DNA from: CAZYXO01 sp964651315
Lineage (GTDB): Bacteria > Bacillota_I > Bacilli_A > RF39 > UBA660
Reading direction: 5' to 3'
Assembly: GCA_964651315.1 (NCBI GenBank)
Contig: CAZYXO010000003.1
Location: 1-29,568, forward strand
Length of the DNA stretch: 29,568 nt
The position numbers and the translations under genes are program-made. Position 1 is the first letter of the stretch. Each line of letters starts with the position of its first letter. The notes under the pieces are model-generated. The model made no database searches, was not told where the DNA came from, and saw nothing but the letters and a program-made list of their open reading frames with translations. Positions 1-7,283 of this stretch are shown here, one piece after another.

Positions 1-456
1 TTCACTTTCATTTCCTTCTAAATATCTTGTATCTATTACATAACTTGTATTTATTTTATATGCATTTATTAAATTATTATCTAATGAAGTTATTTCATAA
101 CTGTTTAATTTCTTTATTGTACTTCCATCTAATGACATATTTATATATGGAAGTAATATGGTTGATGAACTATTTGTAGTATTTAAAGTTACTACATATT
201 CACTTGTTGTATTACATGTATTTGTTATAGTAAAAGTATAAGGCTCTAGTTTTAATCCTTTACTATCTTTCATTGGATAACTATTTATTAAATTTATTGA
301 ATTACTATTTTCTGTATATGATACATCAAAACAACTAGTATTAAGTGCATTTAAATCACTTTGTGTTACACTTGTATAAAATAAAGCATAAGTTAAACCA
401 ATTGATAACACTACTATTAAACTCACTAACGTTACTAAAATATATTTCTTCTTCAT
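1..456 (-). CDS. N-terminal part of a membrane-anchored surface protein (partial)
   Basis: The reading frame is open from the ATG at 456 to the window edge (152 codons) with no stop, so the C-terminus lies outside. The product starts with a short basic stretch and one hydrophobic segment (about residues 5-24, ending SIGLTYALFY), then an extracellular-looking Ser/Thr/Asn-rich chain. Residues about 30-100 align with the N-terminal part of the next gene (shared QSDLN, then a single Cys, then PYTFTITNTCNT against PYTITVTNTCET), so the two are tandem paralogues. The ribosome binding site AAAGGAGAG lies 7 bases before the ATG. The signal-anchor and following beta-rich region resemble TasA/camelysin-type secreted proteins only in general layout. 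Function unknown; cell-surface location is inferred. Confidence 0.75.
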   Translation of the reverse strand, partial: MKKKYILVTLVSLIVVLSIGLTYALFYTSVTQSDLNALNTSCFDVSYTENSNSINLINSYPMKDSKGLKLEPYTFTITNTCNTTSEYVVTLNTTNSSSTILLPYINMSLDGSTIKKLNSYEITSLDNNLINAYKINTSYVIDTRYLEGNESE

Positions 457-502
457 AAAAATACTCTCCTTTGATTGTTGATATCTTCTCAATCTTAAGA
501 GT

Positions 503-530
503 ATTATATAAAAATTACCCCCCCCTACAA
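503..530 (-). promoter_or_regulatory. Promoter with an 8-G tract in its spacer
   Basis: On the minus strand a TATAAT -10 (503-508) and a TTGTAG -35 (525-530) are separated by 16 bases. Positions 518-525 are an uninterrupted run of eight G on that strand, unique in this AT-rich window. The promoter faces the partial surface-protein gene starting at 456. A G run between -35 and -10 is the classical arrangement for phase variation by slipped-strand mispairing. Confidence 0.6.
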
Positions 531-532
531 GA

Positions 533-545
533 GAACAAACGTTTG
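533..545. promoter_or_regulatory. LexA-type (SOS box-like) operator motif
   Basis: GAACAAACGTTTG is identical over 13 bases to the site overlapping the transcription start of the Y-family polymerase operon at 5344-5356. It fits the Gram-positive SOS consensus GAAC-N4-GTTC except for the last base. It ends two bases from the -35 box of the surface-protein promoter, so a bound repressor would touch RNA polymerase. Confidence 0.5.
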
Positions 546-620
546 AAATTGATTTTTTGTGGTGGTAAACTTAAAATAAACAAAAAATTGCTGACTACTC
601 AACAATTTATTTGTTAGAAA

Positions 621-2489
621 TTATCTTTTTGCTAAGAAAATTCGAGTACCAACATGTGGATAATGAGTTCCACTACCTACAGCAAAATAGAATATTCCTG
701 CACTTCCTGCACTTGTATTACGTCCTCCACGACCTACCCAATAGGAATAATTATTAAGAAAATTGGAAGAATCTCCATACCAACTACCACTAACCGATAT
801 ATTTTTAATAACTTCTTTTGTTGCATCTCCTAAATGTCCTCTAGCAAATGCTGCAGCATCATCATTTGTTGTTCCGTAATCATATAAATCATAATATTCT
901 CTGCTCGGAAACAAACTTGAAGTAGAAAAACCACTAGTACCTGAAGTTGCTGCTTGATTTCCACCTTCTGGTTTCATTACTCCCATAACATATTCCCAAG
1001 CTCCACCTGCCATATCATATATACCATATATATTGTGAGTTGTTGAAGCAGTGAGTCCAAGTGGAGATGAATAAATATTCACAATTGCTCCAACTGCTGT
1101 ACTGCCTTCTTCTTGTGGACCAGTACCTGTATAGTAATTTTCATTAGAATTTAACTTTACATCAGTACATGTTGCACTTCCCTTTGTTCCATTACAAGTT
1201 CCATAAATTGAATGAGATAAATAAGTTGTTGCTCCCCATTTCATATTTGAAATTACTCCTGATTCCATTGTACTTAAATTATGATAATTACTTCCACTTA
1301 AAGCTGTAGTCATTAAATATTGATTATATATGGTCATATTTCTTATAGAATATTGAACAGAAGTTTCACTTAAATAAGGTTTTACATATACACCATTTTG
1401 AAGTGCTATACTACTAGTTGTTGTCGATGTATAATTTGTTGAACTACTTGTTTCAAACTTTCCTATCCAAAAACCATTTAATTCTCTTGTACCCATAGTA
1501 AATGCTGGATGAGTTAAATAAGCACGATTAACAACTCCATTTGATTTAGAAGTTACATCTTTATTTTCAAAATCAATAAGAATTTCTTGTTCTCCTCTTA
1601 ATTCATTACCAGTATTATTTACATTCCATAAAGTATATCGATATCTTGGTATATAAACAAAATATCCCATTACATCATCATTATTTACTGGATCCCCAAC
1701 ATTTTTTGCTTTATATGTTTCAAGTTCGGATGGAACAATCGTTGCAGCATTTGCCCACTGTTTTATATCATAATCAAACCATTTATAAGTCGAACTAGAA
1801 TTTGTAGAATCTGCTACTACCCATTCATTATTGTGATACATTATCGGTATCATATTAGCATCAAGATCAACAATTATATTTTCATTACTACTAGATACTT
1901 GACCAGCATATACACTAACTTTAGTATTAATATATTTACCACTCGCTTGTTCAAGTGTAGCACTTTCATCTAGCCACATTCTAATATCAAAATCTTTTGT
2001 TTCCTGCCCATTGAAAACCCCATAATAAATTATTCTTGATTCATAAGAATTACTTATCGGAGTATACTCATCCGTTCCACTTAATAGCGAAGTAATTCCG
2101 TTAACATCAACTTTTATTACACTTGTAGGAATATAATCATTACTTGTTTTTCCGGCAATATTTAGCATATCCATCGTTAATACAAATGGTGTTTGTGTTT
2201 CACATGTATTGGTTACAGTAATTGTATATGGAGATTGTGCTAAACCACTTGAATCAACCATTGGTAAGGCATTTTGTAAATTAAGTGCTGTTGTTTCACT
2301 TGTTTTAGTAATACCAATACATTTCCCAATTACTTCATTTAAATCACTTTGATTAATATTAGTAATATATATAGCAAAACTAATTCCAACTGTTAAAATT
2401 AACGAAATAATTCCAATTATTATAATTGTTTTTTGATTCATAATTTTTTTTGATTCTATGTTTATATTTTTATTTGAATTCTTATTCAT
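621..2489 (-). CDS. Anchored surface protein with C-terminal C-type-lectin/FGE-like domain
   Basis: The start is placed at the ATG at 2489, 9 bases after AGGAG; an upstream ATG at 2564 has no binding site. The 622-residue product has a hydrophilic N-terminus, one membrane segment (about residues 21-41), a beta-rich Ser/Thr/Asn stalk related to the neighbouring gene, and a C-terminal domain of about 300 residues. That domain holds the landmarks of the formylglycine-generating-enzyme/C-type-lectin fold: FWIGKFETS, NIYGIYDMAGGAWEYVMG, then WVGRGGRN, SAGIFYFAVG and a final HVGTRIFLA. Such folds bind ligands in many surface and phage proteins, and some are targets of diversity-generating retroelements. 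No reverse transcriptase or template repeat is seen here. Catalytic FGE activity is unlikely in this context. The adhesin or receptor role is inferred. Confidence 0.75.
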   Translation of the reverse strand: MNKNSNKNINIESKKIMNQKTIIIIGIISLILTVGISFAIYITNINQSDLNEVIGKCIGITKTSETTALNLQNALPMVDSSGLAQSPYTITVTNTCETQTPFVLTMDMLNIAGKTSNDYIPTSVIKVDVNGITSLLSGTDEYTPISNSYESRIIYYGVFNGQETKDFDIRMWLDESATLEQASGKYINTKVSVYAGQVSSSNENIIVDLDANMIPIMYHNNEWVVADSTNSSSTYKWFDYDIKQWANAATIVPSELETYKAKNVGDPVNNDDVMGYFVYIPRYRYTLWNVNNTGNELRGEQEILIDFENKDVTSKSNGVVNRAYLTHPAFTMGTRELNGFWIGKFETSSSTNYTSTTTSSIALQNGVYVKPYLSETSVQYSIRNMTIYNQYLMTTALSGSNYHNLSTMESGVISNMKWGATTYLSHSIYGTCNGTKGSATCTDVKLNSNENYYTGTGPQEEGSTAVGAIVNIYSSPLGLTASTTHNIYGIYDMAGGAWEYVMGVMKPEGGNQAATSGTSGFSTSSLFPSREYYDLYDYGTTNDDAAAFARGHLGDATKEVIKNISVSGSWYGDSSNFLNNYSYWVGRGGRNTSAGSAGIFYFAVGSGTHYPHVGTRIFLAKR

Positions 2490-2534
2490 TATGATTATCT
2501 CCTTTAATTTTATTATTACTTCTATCCTATGAAC

Positions 2535-2578
2535 ATTATATAAGATATATCTTTTATTTAACAAGCGAACAAAAGTAT
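2535..2578 (-). promoter_or_regulatory. Promoter and degenerate operator motif of the lectin-like surface protein
   Basis: On the minus strand TATAAT (2535-2540) and TTGTTA (2559-2564) are 18 bases apart. GAACAAAAGTAT (2567-2578, plus-strand reading) matches 10 of 12 bases of the SOS-like motif at 533-544 and lies exactly two bases upstream of the -35, as in the paralogue. The two promoters are therefore probably homologous or co-regulated. Confidence 0.5.
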
Positions 2579-2586
2579 TTTTCCAT

Positions 2587-2616
2587 AAAAAAAGATAAAA
2601 TTTACTTTTTATCTTT
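2587..2616 (-). terminator. Rho-independent terminator of the SPFH/NfeD operon
   Basis: On the minus strand the stop region of the SPFH gene forms a 10-bp stem (AAAGATAAAA with TTTTATCTTT, loop about 5 bases) followed by a T run. It overlaps the last codons and stop. Confidence 0.7.
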
Positions 2617-3489
2617 CATAATTTCTGCTAATGTTGTTCCAAAAGCCGCAATGTTTTGTAAATCAGTTGGAATTATTATTTTTGTTGATTGACCATCAGC
2701 CATTTTAATTAAAGTTTCATAACTCTTAAGTGCTAAAACGCTTTGATCAGCATTTGCTTCCTTCAGCATTCTAATTCCATCTGCTTCTGCTTGCTTTAAT
2801 TTTAGCATTGCTTCTGCTTCACCTTCGGCTCTTCTGATCTTACTTTCTTTATCTGCTTCCGCTCTTAGAATTGCACTTTCTTTTTCACCTTCAGCAATTA
2901 GAACACTAGATTTCTTTTCTCCTTCTGCTTGAAGAATTTTTTCTCTTCTTTCTCTTTCGGCACGCATTTGTTTTTCCATTGCTTCTTGAATATCTCTTGG
3001 AGGTAAAATATTTTTAACTTCGACACGATTTACTTTAATTCCCCAAGGATCTGTTGCTTCATCAAGAATAGCACGCATTTTTGTATTAATAATATCTCTT
3101 GATGTTAATGTTTGATCAAGTTCTAGTTCCCCAATAATATTACGTAATGTTGTTGCTGTTAAAGTTTCAATTGCACTTATTGGATAATCCACTCCGTAAG
3201 TATATAACTTAGGATCCGTTATTTGAAAATAAACAACAGTATCAATTTGCATTGTAACGTTATCACTTGTAATAACTGGTTGTGGAGCAAAATCTTTAAC
3301 GATTTCCTTTAACGTTACTTGTTTAGAAATACGATCGACAAATGGTAACTTAAAATGTAATCCATTTTTCCAAGTTGCGTAATAACTTCCTAACCTTTCT
3401 ATAACATAACTAGTTGCTTGTGGTACTATCTTGATATTTGGAATAACAAGTAAACCCACAATAATTAAAATAACTAAAAATACTTCCAT
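2602..3489 (-). CDS. SPFH/band 7 (stomatin, QmcA-like) membrane protein
   Basis: The 295-residue product begins with a single N-terminal membrane segment (residues about 3-20), followed by a band 7 domain (about 20-190; PQATSYVIERLGSYYATWKNG and later VEVKNILPP are typical). A long charged coiled coil rich in AEGE/AEADKE repeats follows (about 170-240). Length and order match slipin/QmcA proteins, which oligomerise in membrane microdomains. The NfeD-like gene lies immediately upstream with one base between the frames, a conserved pairing of SPFH and NfeD proteins. Expected role: membrane organisation or quality control; no enzymatic activity predicted. Strong family assignment; the exact substrate is unknown. 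Confidence 0.93.
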   Translation of the reverse strand: MEVFLVILIIVGLLVIPNIKIVPQATSYVIERLGSYYATWKNGLHFKLPFVDRISKQVTLKEIVKDFAPQPVITSDNVTMQIDTVVYFQITDPKLYTYGVDYPISAIETLTATTLRNIIGELELDQTLTSRDIINTKMRAILDEATDPWGIKVNRVEVKNILPPRDIQEAMEKQMRAERERREKILQAEGEKKSSVLIAEGEKESAILRAEADKESKIRRAEGEAEAMLKLKQAEADGIRMLKEANADQSVLALKSYETLIKMADGQSTKIIIPTDLQNIAAFGTTLAEIMKDKK

Positions 3490-3490
3490 T

Positions 3491-3919
3491 TTACACTTCT
3501 TCCTTTCTTACTTTTAGTTTTACACCTTTTATATCTTCGATAATAACTTTCGTATTAACGCTGATATCCTCATCTGCTATTGCACTCCATCTTTTTCCGT
3601 CAACTTTAACTTCGCCGACAGAGTCTTTGGCAATATTTTCTGTAACTATGCCAATTTCACCGATAATTCGATCTAAATTAGTCTTCGTACCTTTTTTACC
3701 TTTCAACATTTTTTCCAACATTTTTTTAGTTGTTAATAATAATAGAACTCCTACTATTGTGAATATTGCAATACCCAAATATAAGTTATCAACAAACAAT
3801 GAAACAATCAATGAAATTAAAGCACTTGCAATAAACCAAATTGATACTAGATTAACTGTTGATACTTCAATAAATGTTAAAATAAAAATTACTATTAACC
3901 AAAATACCCATAAAGCCAT
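3491..3919 (-). CDS. NfeD-like membrane protein
   Basis: The short form of NfeD: two or three N-terminal membrane helices (about residues 1-65) and a small C-terminal beta-barrel (OB-like) domain with IIGEIGIVTENI, GEVKVDGKRWSAIA and IEDIKGVKLKV, which is diagnostic. I place the start at the ATG at 3919, 8 bases after AGGAAG; in-frame ATG (3925) and GTG (3928) codons sit too close to the binding site. The product is then 142 residues. It is translationally linked to the SPFH gene one base downstream. A TATAAT at 3941-3946 on the minus strand is a likely -10 without a clear -35. NfeD proteins act with SPFH partners at the membrane. Confidence 0.9.
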   Translation of the reverse strand: MALWVFWLIVIFILTFIEVSTVNLVSIWFIASALISLIVSLFVDNLYLGIAIFTIVGVLLLLTTKKMLEKMLKGKKGTKTNLDRIIGEIGIVTENIAKDSVGEVKVDGKRWSAIADEDISVNTKVIIEDIKGVKLKVRKEEV

Positions 3920-3983
3920 ATACATCACTTCCTTGCTCTAATTATACTATAAATAAGTAAAAAAAACTACTCCCTAAGAGTAA

Positions 3984-4411
3984 TTATTTATTATATTCAT
4001 TGCATTTATCTTCTAATAATTTAAAGTTACAACAAGGATTCATTACATTTTCTTGTAACGTACCTTTAATATAACTTTCATAAATTATTTTTGATTTTTT
4101 ATAAAGTTCATCTTTATTACGATTTAACCAATAAATTTGTTCTTTTAATAATTTTTGGTATGATACTTCTTGTGAAGTATTTCATTTCATATTTAAGTCT
4201 AAAATATTTATATTATTATCAGTAACTGGAAGCATATTATTAAAATTTATTGCTCCAAGTTTTCCATCTTTAAGTCGCATAAAATCTATTTTATCAGTCA
4301 TTTTTAAATGCTTTGGTTTGGGACTAATGGAGCAAAATATTTACAATTTCTTACTGTAAATAAAACTCCAACAAAAGGTCTTGTTGTTTTTTTATTATAG
4401 TTATAAGGTAT
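3984..4411 (-). pseudogene. Decayed ToxN/AbiQ-family type III toxin gene
   Basis: Translation of the minus strand in two frames gives RPFVGVLFTV and KYFAPL, then (after a missing base near 4310-4320, in the PKPKH motif) HLKMTDKIDFMRLKDGK, LGAINFNNMLPV, and a helical C-terminal half ending NEYNK. These blocks, in this order, are the hallmark of the ToxN/AbiQ endoribonuclease family. Three lesions are visible: the first 20 or so codons are absent (an in-frame TAA stands just before residue IPYNY), one base is lost, and a TGA interrupts the frame between NLNMK and NTSQE. Intact toxins cut cellular RNA until held by a repeat RNA. The upstream RNA repeat, terminator and promoter are still recognisable. 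Cannot make a functional toxin. Confidence 0.82.
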
Positions 4412-4424
4412 TTAAAAACAAAAT

Positions 4425-4450
4425 AAAATTAGAGTGAGTTCTCTAATTTT
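4425..4450 (-). terminator. Terminator between antitoxin RNA remnant and toxin remnant
   Basis: A perfect 10-bp stem (AAAATTAGAG with CTCTAATTTT, 6-base loop) is followed by T-rich sequence in both directions. In type III toxin-antitoxin loci a terminator in just this position sets the ratio of antitoxin RNA to toxin mRNA. Confidence 0.7.
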
Positions 4451-4452
4451 TT

Positions 4453-4547
4453 ACTTTTTTAAGTTCCTATTACGGCTGGAATCGCCACTTTTTTAATTAC
4501 ATAAGCAATATATTATATGCACGATCACACAATAAATCACTTATGTA
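4453..4547 (-). ncRNA. Remnant of a type III antitoxin RNA (34-nt repeat)
   Basis: One complete 34-base unit (4463-4496) is followed, in minus-strand sense, by the first 10 bases of a second copy (4453-4462, reading TTAAAAAAGT). The unit holds a GC-rich core with GGC and GCC that could pair, standing out from the AT-rich surroundings. Known ToxI/antiQ RNAs consist of tandem repeats of about 34-45 bases located between promoter and terminator upstream of the toxin, as here. An 8-bp inverted repeat (TACATAAG 4498-4505 with CTTATGTA 4540-4547) lies in the leader. With about 1.3 repeats it is probably degenerate. Confidence 0.45.
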
Positions 4548-4552
4548 TGACT

Positions 4553-4581
4553 ACTTTACCAAAAATTCATTTTCTTGTCAA
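4553..4581 (-). promoter_or_regulatory. Promoter of the type III toxin-antitoxin remnant
   Basis: A perfect TTGACA (4576-4581, minus strand) stands 17 bases from TAAAGT (4553-4558). It would start transcription near 4546, reading into the repeat RNA. No open reading frame follows directly, consistent with an RNA gene. Confidence 0.5.
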
Positions 4582-4614
4582 GTAATTTTCCTTATTAATT
4601 ATTTACTAATAAAT

Positions 4615-5238
4615 TTATTTTATAAGTGTTCTTACTAATTCATCATTTTGTAATAATTCTTTATTTTCTTTTAATTTTTTAATATTGATTAGTGTTATCT
4701 CCTTTCTTAATAAAGCATTATATAATTCAATTAAATATACTACTTCAGATAAATATAATTTTCTATCTTCTTCATTTAATGGAATAAATTCAATTTTAGT
4801 AAACCACATATCTTTTGAATAATTTTCTTCTGCTGGAATACATACTTGGTATGATGTCGCTTCTTTTAAATTATAATTATTAAAATACATTTTTTTATTA
4901 ACTAAACGACAAATAATTCCAAATTTATCTTTATCTTTTAATAAAGTTGCAATTACATCATCTTTAGTTACAAATTCTTCTTTACTAATTTTTTCTTTTA
5001 ATTCATCAACAGTTAAATACTCATAATCACTTGCATATACTTTTTCTCCATCAATTGTAAAAAAGTTGCCATGACTATCATTTTCAATTTTAATGTATTC
5101 ATTTTTAAATGTTTTTTTTCCATTTTCTTCTATTGCTATTAAATCTGCTTCCTTATAATATTTTTTGTTTTCTAATGCATCATAATACATTTTTAAAGTT
5201 ACTTTTTTGCCACTTTTCAATACATACTTAAATTCCAT
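4615..5238 (-). CDS. Hypothetical protein, 207 residues
   Basis: I do not recognise the family. The product has no signal peptide or membrane segment. Its first 60 residues look beta-rich (FKYVLKSGKKVTLKMYYDAL, GKKTFKNEYIKI), the middle part contains KFGIICRLVNKKMYF, and the C-terminal 60 residues are helical and charged. The ATG at 5238 follows GGAAGTGA with normal spacing. It is divergent from the SOS-regulated polymerase operon and shares its 129-base upstream region, where TAAAAT near 5260 could be its -10. Codon and base use match the neighbours, so it is a probable real gene of unknown role. Confidence 0.7.
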   Translation of the reverse strand: MEFKYVLKSGKKVTLKMYYDALENKKYYKEADLIAIEENGKKTFKNEYIKIENDSHGNFFTIDGEKVYASDYEYLTVDELKEKISKEEFVTKDDVIATLLKDKDKFGIICRLVNKKMYFNNYNLKEATSYQVCIPAEENYSKDMWFTKIEFIPLNEEDRKLYLSEVVYLIELYNALLRKEITLINIKKLKENKELLQNDELVRTLIK

Positions 5239-5308
5239 TACTTCACTTCCTAATTAAATTTTACCCCTTTTTCTAAAATATTGCAAATTTTTTACCTATT
5301 ATTTCCAA

Positions 5309-5337
5309 TTGAAAATACTACTTATTTATTATACAAT
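5309..5337 (+). promoter_or_regulatory. Promoter of the Y-family polymerase operon
   Basis: TTGAAA (5309-5314), a 17-base spacer and TACAAT (5332-5337) form a good vegetative promoter. Transcription would start near 5344, inside the LexA-type site. Confidence 0.75.
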
Positions 5338-5343
5338 GTTATT

Positions 5344-5356
5344 GAACAAACGTTTG
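5344..5356. promoter_or_regulatory. LexA binding site (SOS box)
   Basis: GAACAAACGTTTG covers the predicted transcription start of a DNA-damage polymerase gene, the usual place for a LexA operator. It fits the Gram-positive consensus GAAC-N4-GTTC apart from the last base. It also abuts the GGAGG ribosome binding site (5356-5360). Confidence 0.7.
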
Positions 5357-5367
5357 GAGGTGTTATT

Positions 5368-6633
5368 GTGCTAGAAAATTATCCTAATAATAATATTTTA
5401 TGTATTGATTTAAAAAGTTTTTTTGCGTCATGTGAATGTGTCGAAAGAAACTTAAACCCTTTTACTACTCCCCTTGTAGTTGCTAATCCCGAACAAGGTA
5501 ATGGAGCAATTACTCTAGCCATAACACCATATTTAAAAAACATGGGAATTAAATCAAGATCAAGAATTTATGAAATACCAAAGCATATTAAATTTACTAC
5601 TGCTAAACCAAGAATGAGTTTATATATCAAAAAAAGTAAAGAAGTTATAAGTATATATCTTGATTTTGTATCTGAAAGTGACTTACATGTATATTCGATT
5701 GATGAAGTTTTTATTGATTTAACTAATTATTTAAAACTATATAAAAAAACGGATTATGAAATGGCTGAATTAATTTTGAAAACTATTGAAGAAAAAACCG
5801 GATTAACTGCAACATGTGGAATAGGTCCAAATATGTTACTAGCTAAAATTGCTATGGATACAGAAGCAAAGAAATATAAAAATGGAATTGCTAAATGGAC
5901 ATATGATGATATTGAAACTAAATTATGGACGATAAAACCATTATCAAAAATGTGGGGAATTGGCATTAATTTAGAAAAAAGACTTAATAATTTAAAAATA
6001 TATTCAATTGGTGATTTAGCACATTATGACCCCAATATTTTAAAAACTAAATTTGGTGTTATGGGTTTAGAATTATATAATCACGCTAATGGAATTGATT
6101 TAACTAAAATAAGTGATTTTAAAAATTTAACTGTTGATAAATCTTATAGTCATAGTCAAGTACTATTTAAAGATTATAATGAATTTAACGTTAAACTAAT
6201 TATAAATGAAATGATTAATGTCCTTGTTATTAGATTAAGAAATAATAATAAAGTTGGTAGTGTTATAGGTCTTGGTATTGGTTATTCTAAAGAAATTAAT
6301 GGTGGTTTTTATCATACTATGAAACTTGATAATCCCACTGATAATAGTGAAATTATAAGTAAAACTTGTTTTAATATATTTGATTCTTATTATGAGAATT
6401 ATCCTGTTAGAAAAGTATCTGTTTCGATTTCTAATTTACGAGATAAAAGTAATTTACAATTAAATTTATTTGAAAATTATGAAAAAAGTATTATCGAAGA
6501 TAATTATAATAAAAGTATTGATGACATTAATGCTAAATTTGGCAAAAATACTATTTTAAAAGCTAGTTCATTACTTAAAGATTCCACTATTATTGATCGT
6601 AATAAAAAGATAGGAGGACATAATAGTGAATGA
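5368..6633 (+). CDS. Y-family DNA polymerase (UmuC/UvrX-type DNA repair polymerase)
   Basis: Error-prone translesion polymerase. The start is the GTG at 5368, 7 bases after GGAGG; the frame is open further upstream, but that stretch contains the promoter and operator. The 421-residue product carries the palm metal ligands: D14 in LCIDLKSFFASCE and D112-E113 in YSIDEVFID. It also has the helix-hairpin-helix region PLSKMWGIG and a little-finger domain in the C-terminal third, ending with a QLNLF peptide typical of beta-clamp binding. Length and the YolD-like partner match the Bacillus UvrX/YqjW branch rather than short DinB. It overlaps the following gene by 8 bases and ends in TGA. SOS control is inferred from the operator at the promoter. 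Confidence 0.93.
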   Translation: MLENYPNNNILCIDLKSFFASCECVERNLNPFTTPLVVANPEQGNGAITLAITPYLKNMGIKSRSRIYEIPKHIKFTTAKPRMSLYIKKSKEVISIYLDFVSESDLHVYSIDEVFIDLTNYLKLYKKTDYEMAELILKTIEEKTGLTATCGIGPNMLLAKIAMDTEAKKYKNGIAKWTYDDIETKLWTIKPLSKMWGIGINLEKRLNNLKIYSIGDLAHYDPNILKTKFGVMGLELYNHANGIDLTKISDFKNLTVDKSYSHSQVLFKDYNEFNVKLIINEMINVLVIRLRNNNKVGSVIGLGIGYSKEINGGFYHTMKLDNPTDNSEIISKTCFNIFDSYYENYPVRKVSVSISNLRDKSNLQLNLFENYEKSIIEDNYNKSIDDINAKFGKNTILKASSLLKDSTIIDRNKKIGGHNSE

Positions 6634-6937
6634 TCGAAAAAATATTAAATGGATGCCATTTGATTCTTTATTCGATAGTAAAGAAGTAGTTAAAGAAATT
6701 ATTCAAGATAAAAAAAGAATTAATTTTCCGATACTTTCTAATGATGAAGAAGAAAATATTGAAGAAGAAATCTTAAAATATTATTATGCTAATGATTTAA
6801 TTAATATAACTTATTATAAAAATGGTTATTTATACAAGAAAAAACTATTAATCACTAAAATAGATAAAATAAATAAATTATGCTATTTTAATGATAATAG
6901 TTATATACACTTTAAACAAATAATTAGTGTTAATTAA
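6626..6937 (+). CDS. YolD-like family protein
   Basis: A 103-residue protein whose start GTG (6626) lies 8 bases after GGAGG and overlaps the polymerase stop. The segment RKNIKWMPFDSL matches the YolD-like signature (R-G-x-x-K-W-x-P-F), and the C-terminal half is the expected small beta-rich domain ending YIHFKQIISV. YolD-like proteins are almost always encoded next to UvrX/YqjW-type polymerases in Firmicutes and are thought to act as an accessory, UmuD-like subunit. That role is established only by association. Co-transcribed with the polymerase and followed by a strong terminator. Confidence 0.85.
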   Translation: MNDRKNIKWMPFDSLFDSKEVVKEIIQDKKRINFPILSNDEEENIEEEILKYYYANDLINITYYKNGYLYKKKLLITKIDKINKLCYFNDNSYIHFKQIISVN

Positions 6938-6952
6938 ATTATTTGTTTTTTT
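6914..6952 (+). terminator. Terminator of the polymerase/YolD operon
   Basis: A 12-bp perfect stem (AAACAAATAATT with AATTATTTGTTT, 11-base loop) is followed by seven T. It overlaps the last codons and stop of the YolD-like gene. Confidence 0.8.
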
Positions 6953-6954
6953 AA

Positions 6955-7218
6955 TTATCTTATTCTTGTTTTAGGTAATAACATTGATAATTTCGCAGAT
7001 AATTCTTCTAAATTTATTGAATAATTAATTATTTCTAAATTTGTTTCAGTAACAATATCTGCATTTAACAAACTATTTCCAAGTTCAATTATTTCTTCAA
7101 TAGTTAAACTACCTGTATTTAATGCAGTAATAAATAGATTATAATAGTATAACCACATTTTATAAGTAATTGTACTAATAAAATTTTTATTAAAAACATC
7201 CAATATATTGAAATTCAT
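6955..7218 (-). CDS. Hypothetical helical protein, 87 residues
   Basis: Small, mostly helical, no signal peptide; it reads MNFNILDVFNKNF and ends AKLSMLLPKTRIR. The ATG follows a purine-rich GGGGGAAT at a good distance, the base composition is like that of its neighbours, and it fits tightly between the YolD terminator and trmB, so I take it as real. No family recognised. It is convergent with the SOS operon, the stop codons being 18 bases apart. Confidence 0.6.
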   Translation of the reverse strand: MNFNILDVFNKNFISTITYKMWLYYYNLFITALNTGSLTIEEIIELGNSLLNADIVTETNLEIINYSINLEELSAKLSMLLPKTRIR

Positions 7219-7247
7219 TTTATATTCCCCCTATGGGTGGTTATTCT

Positions 7248-7278
7248 ACCATAAATGTTTGTTTAAAGCAAACAAATA
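7248..7278 (-). terminator. Weak hairpin downstream of trmB
   Basis: TGTTTG and CAAACA (7256-7275) form a 6-bp stem with a 7-base loop just past the trmB stop, followed by only three T on the minus strand. It may be a terminator or an attenuator before the 87-residue gene. Confidence 0.35.
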
Positions 7279-7283
7279 TAAAT

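Noticed and set aside
3627..3941. Plus-strand open frame of about 104 codons opposite the NfeD gene
   Set aside because: It is the antisense shadow of a well-supported NfeD gene and lacks a ribosome binding site.
4100..4200. In-frame TGA in the toxin remnant read as tryptophan (genetic code 4)
   Set aside because: TGA acts as a real stop for the polymerase, glycosyltransferase (inside its terminator) and beta-lactamase-like genes, and the same remnant has a frameshift and a missing N-terminus.
5281..5367. Longer polymerase N-terminus starting at 5281
   Set aside because: This stretch contains the promoter and LexA site and has no ribosome binding site; GTG at 5368 follows GGAGG.
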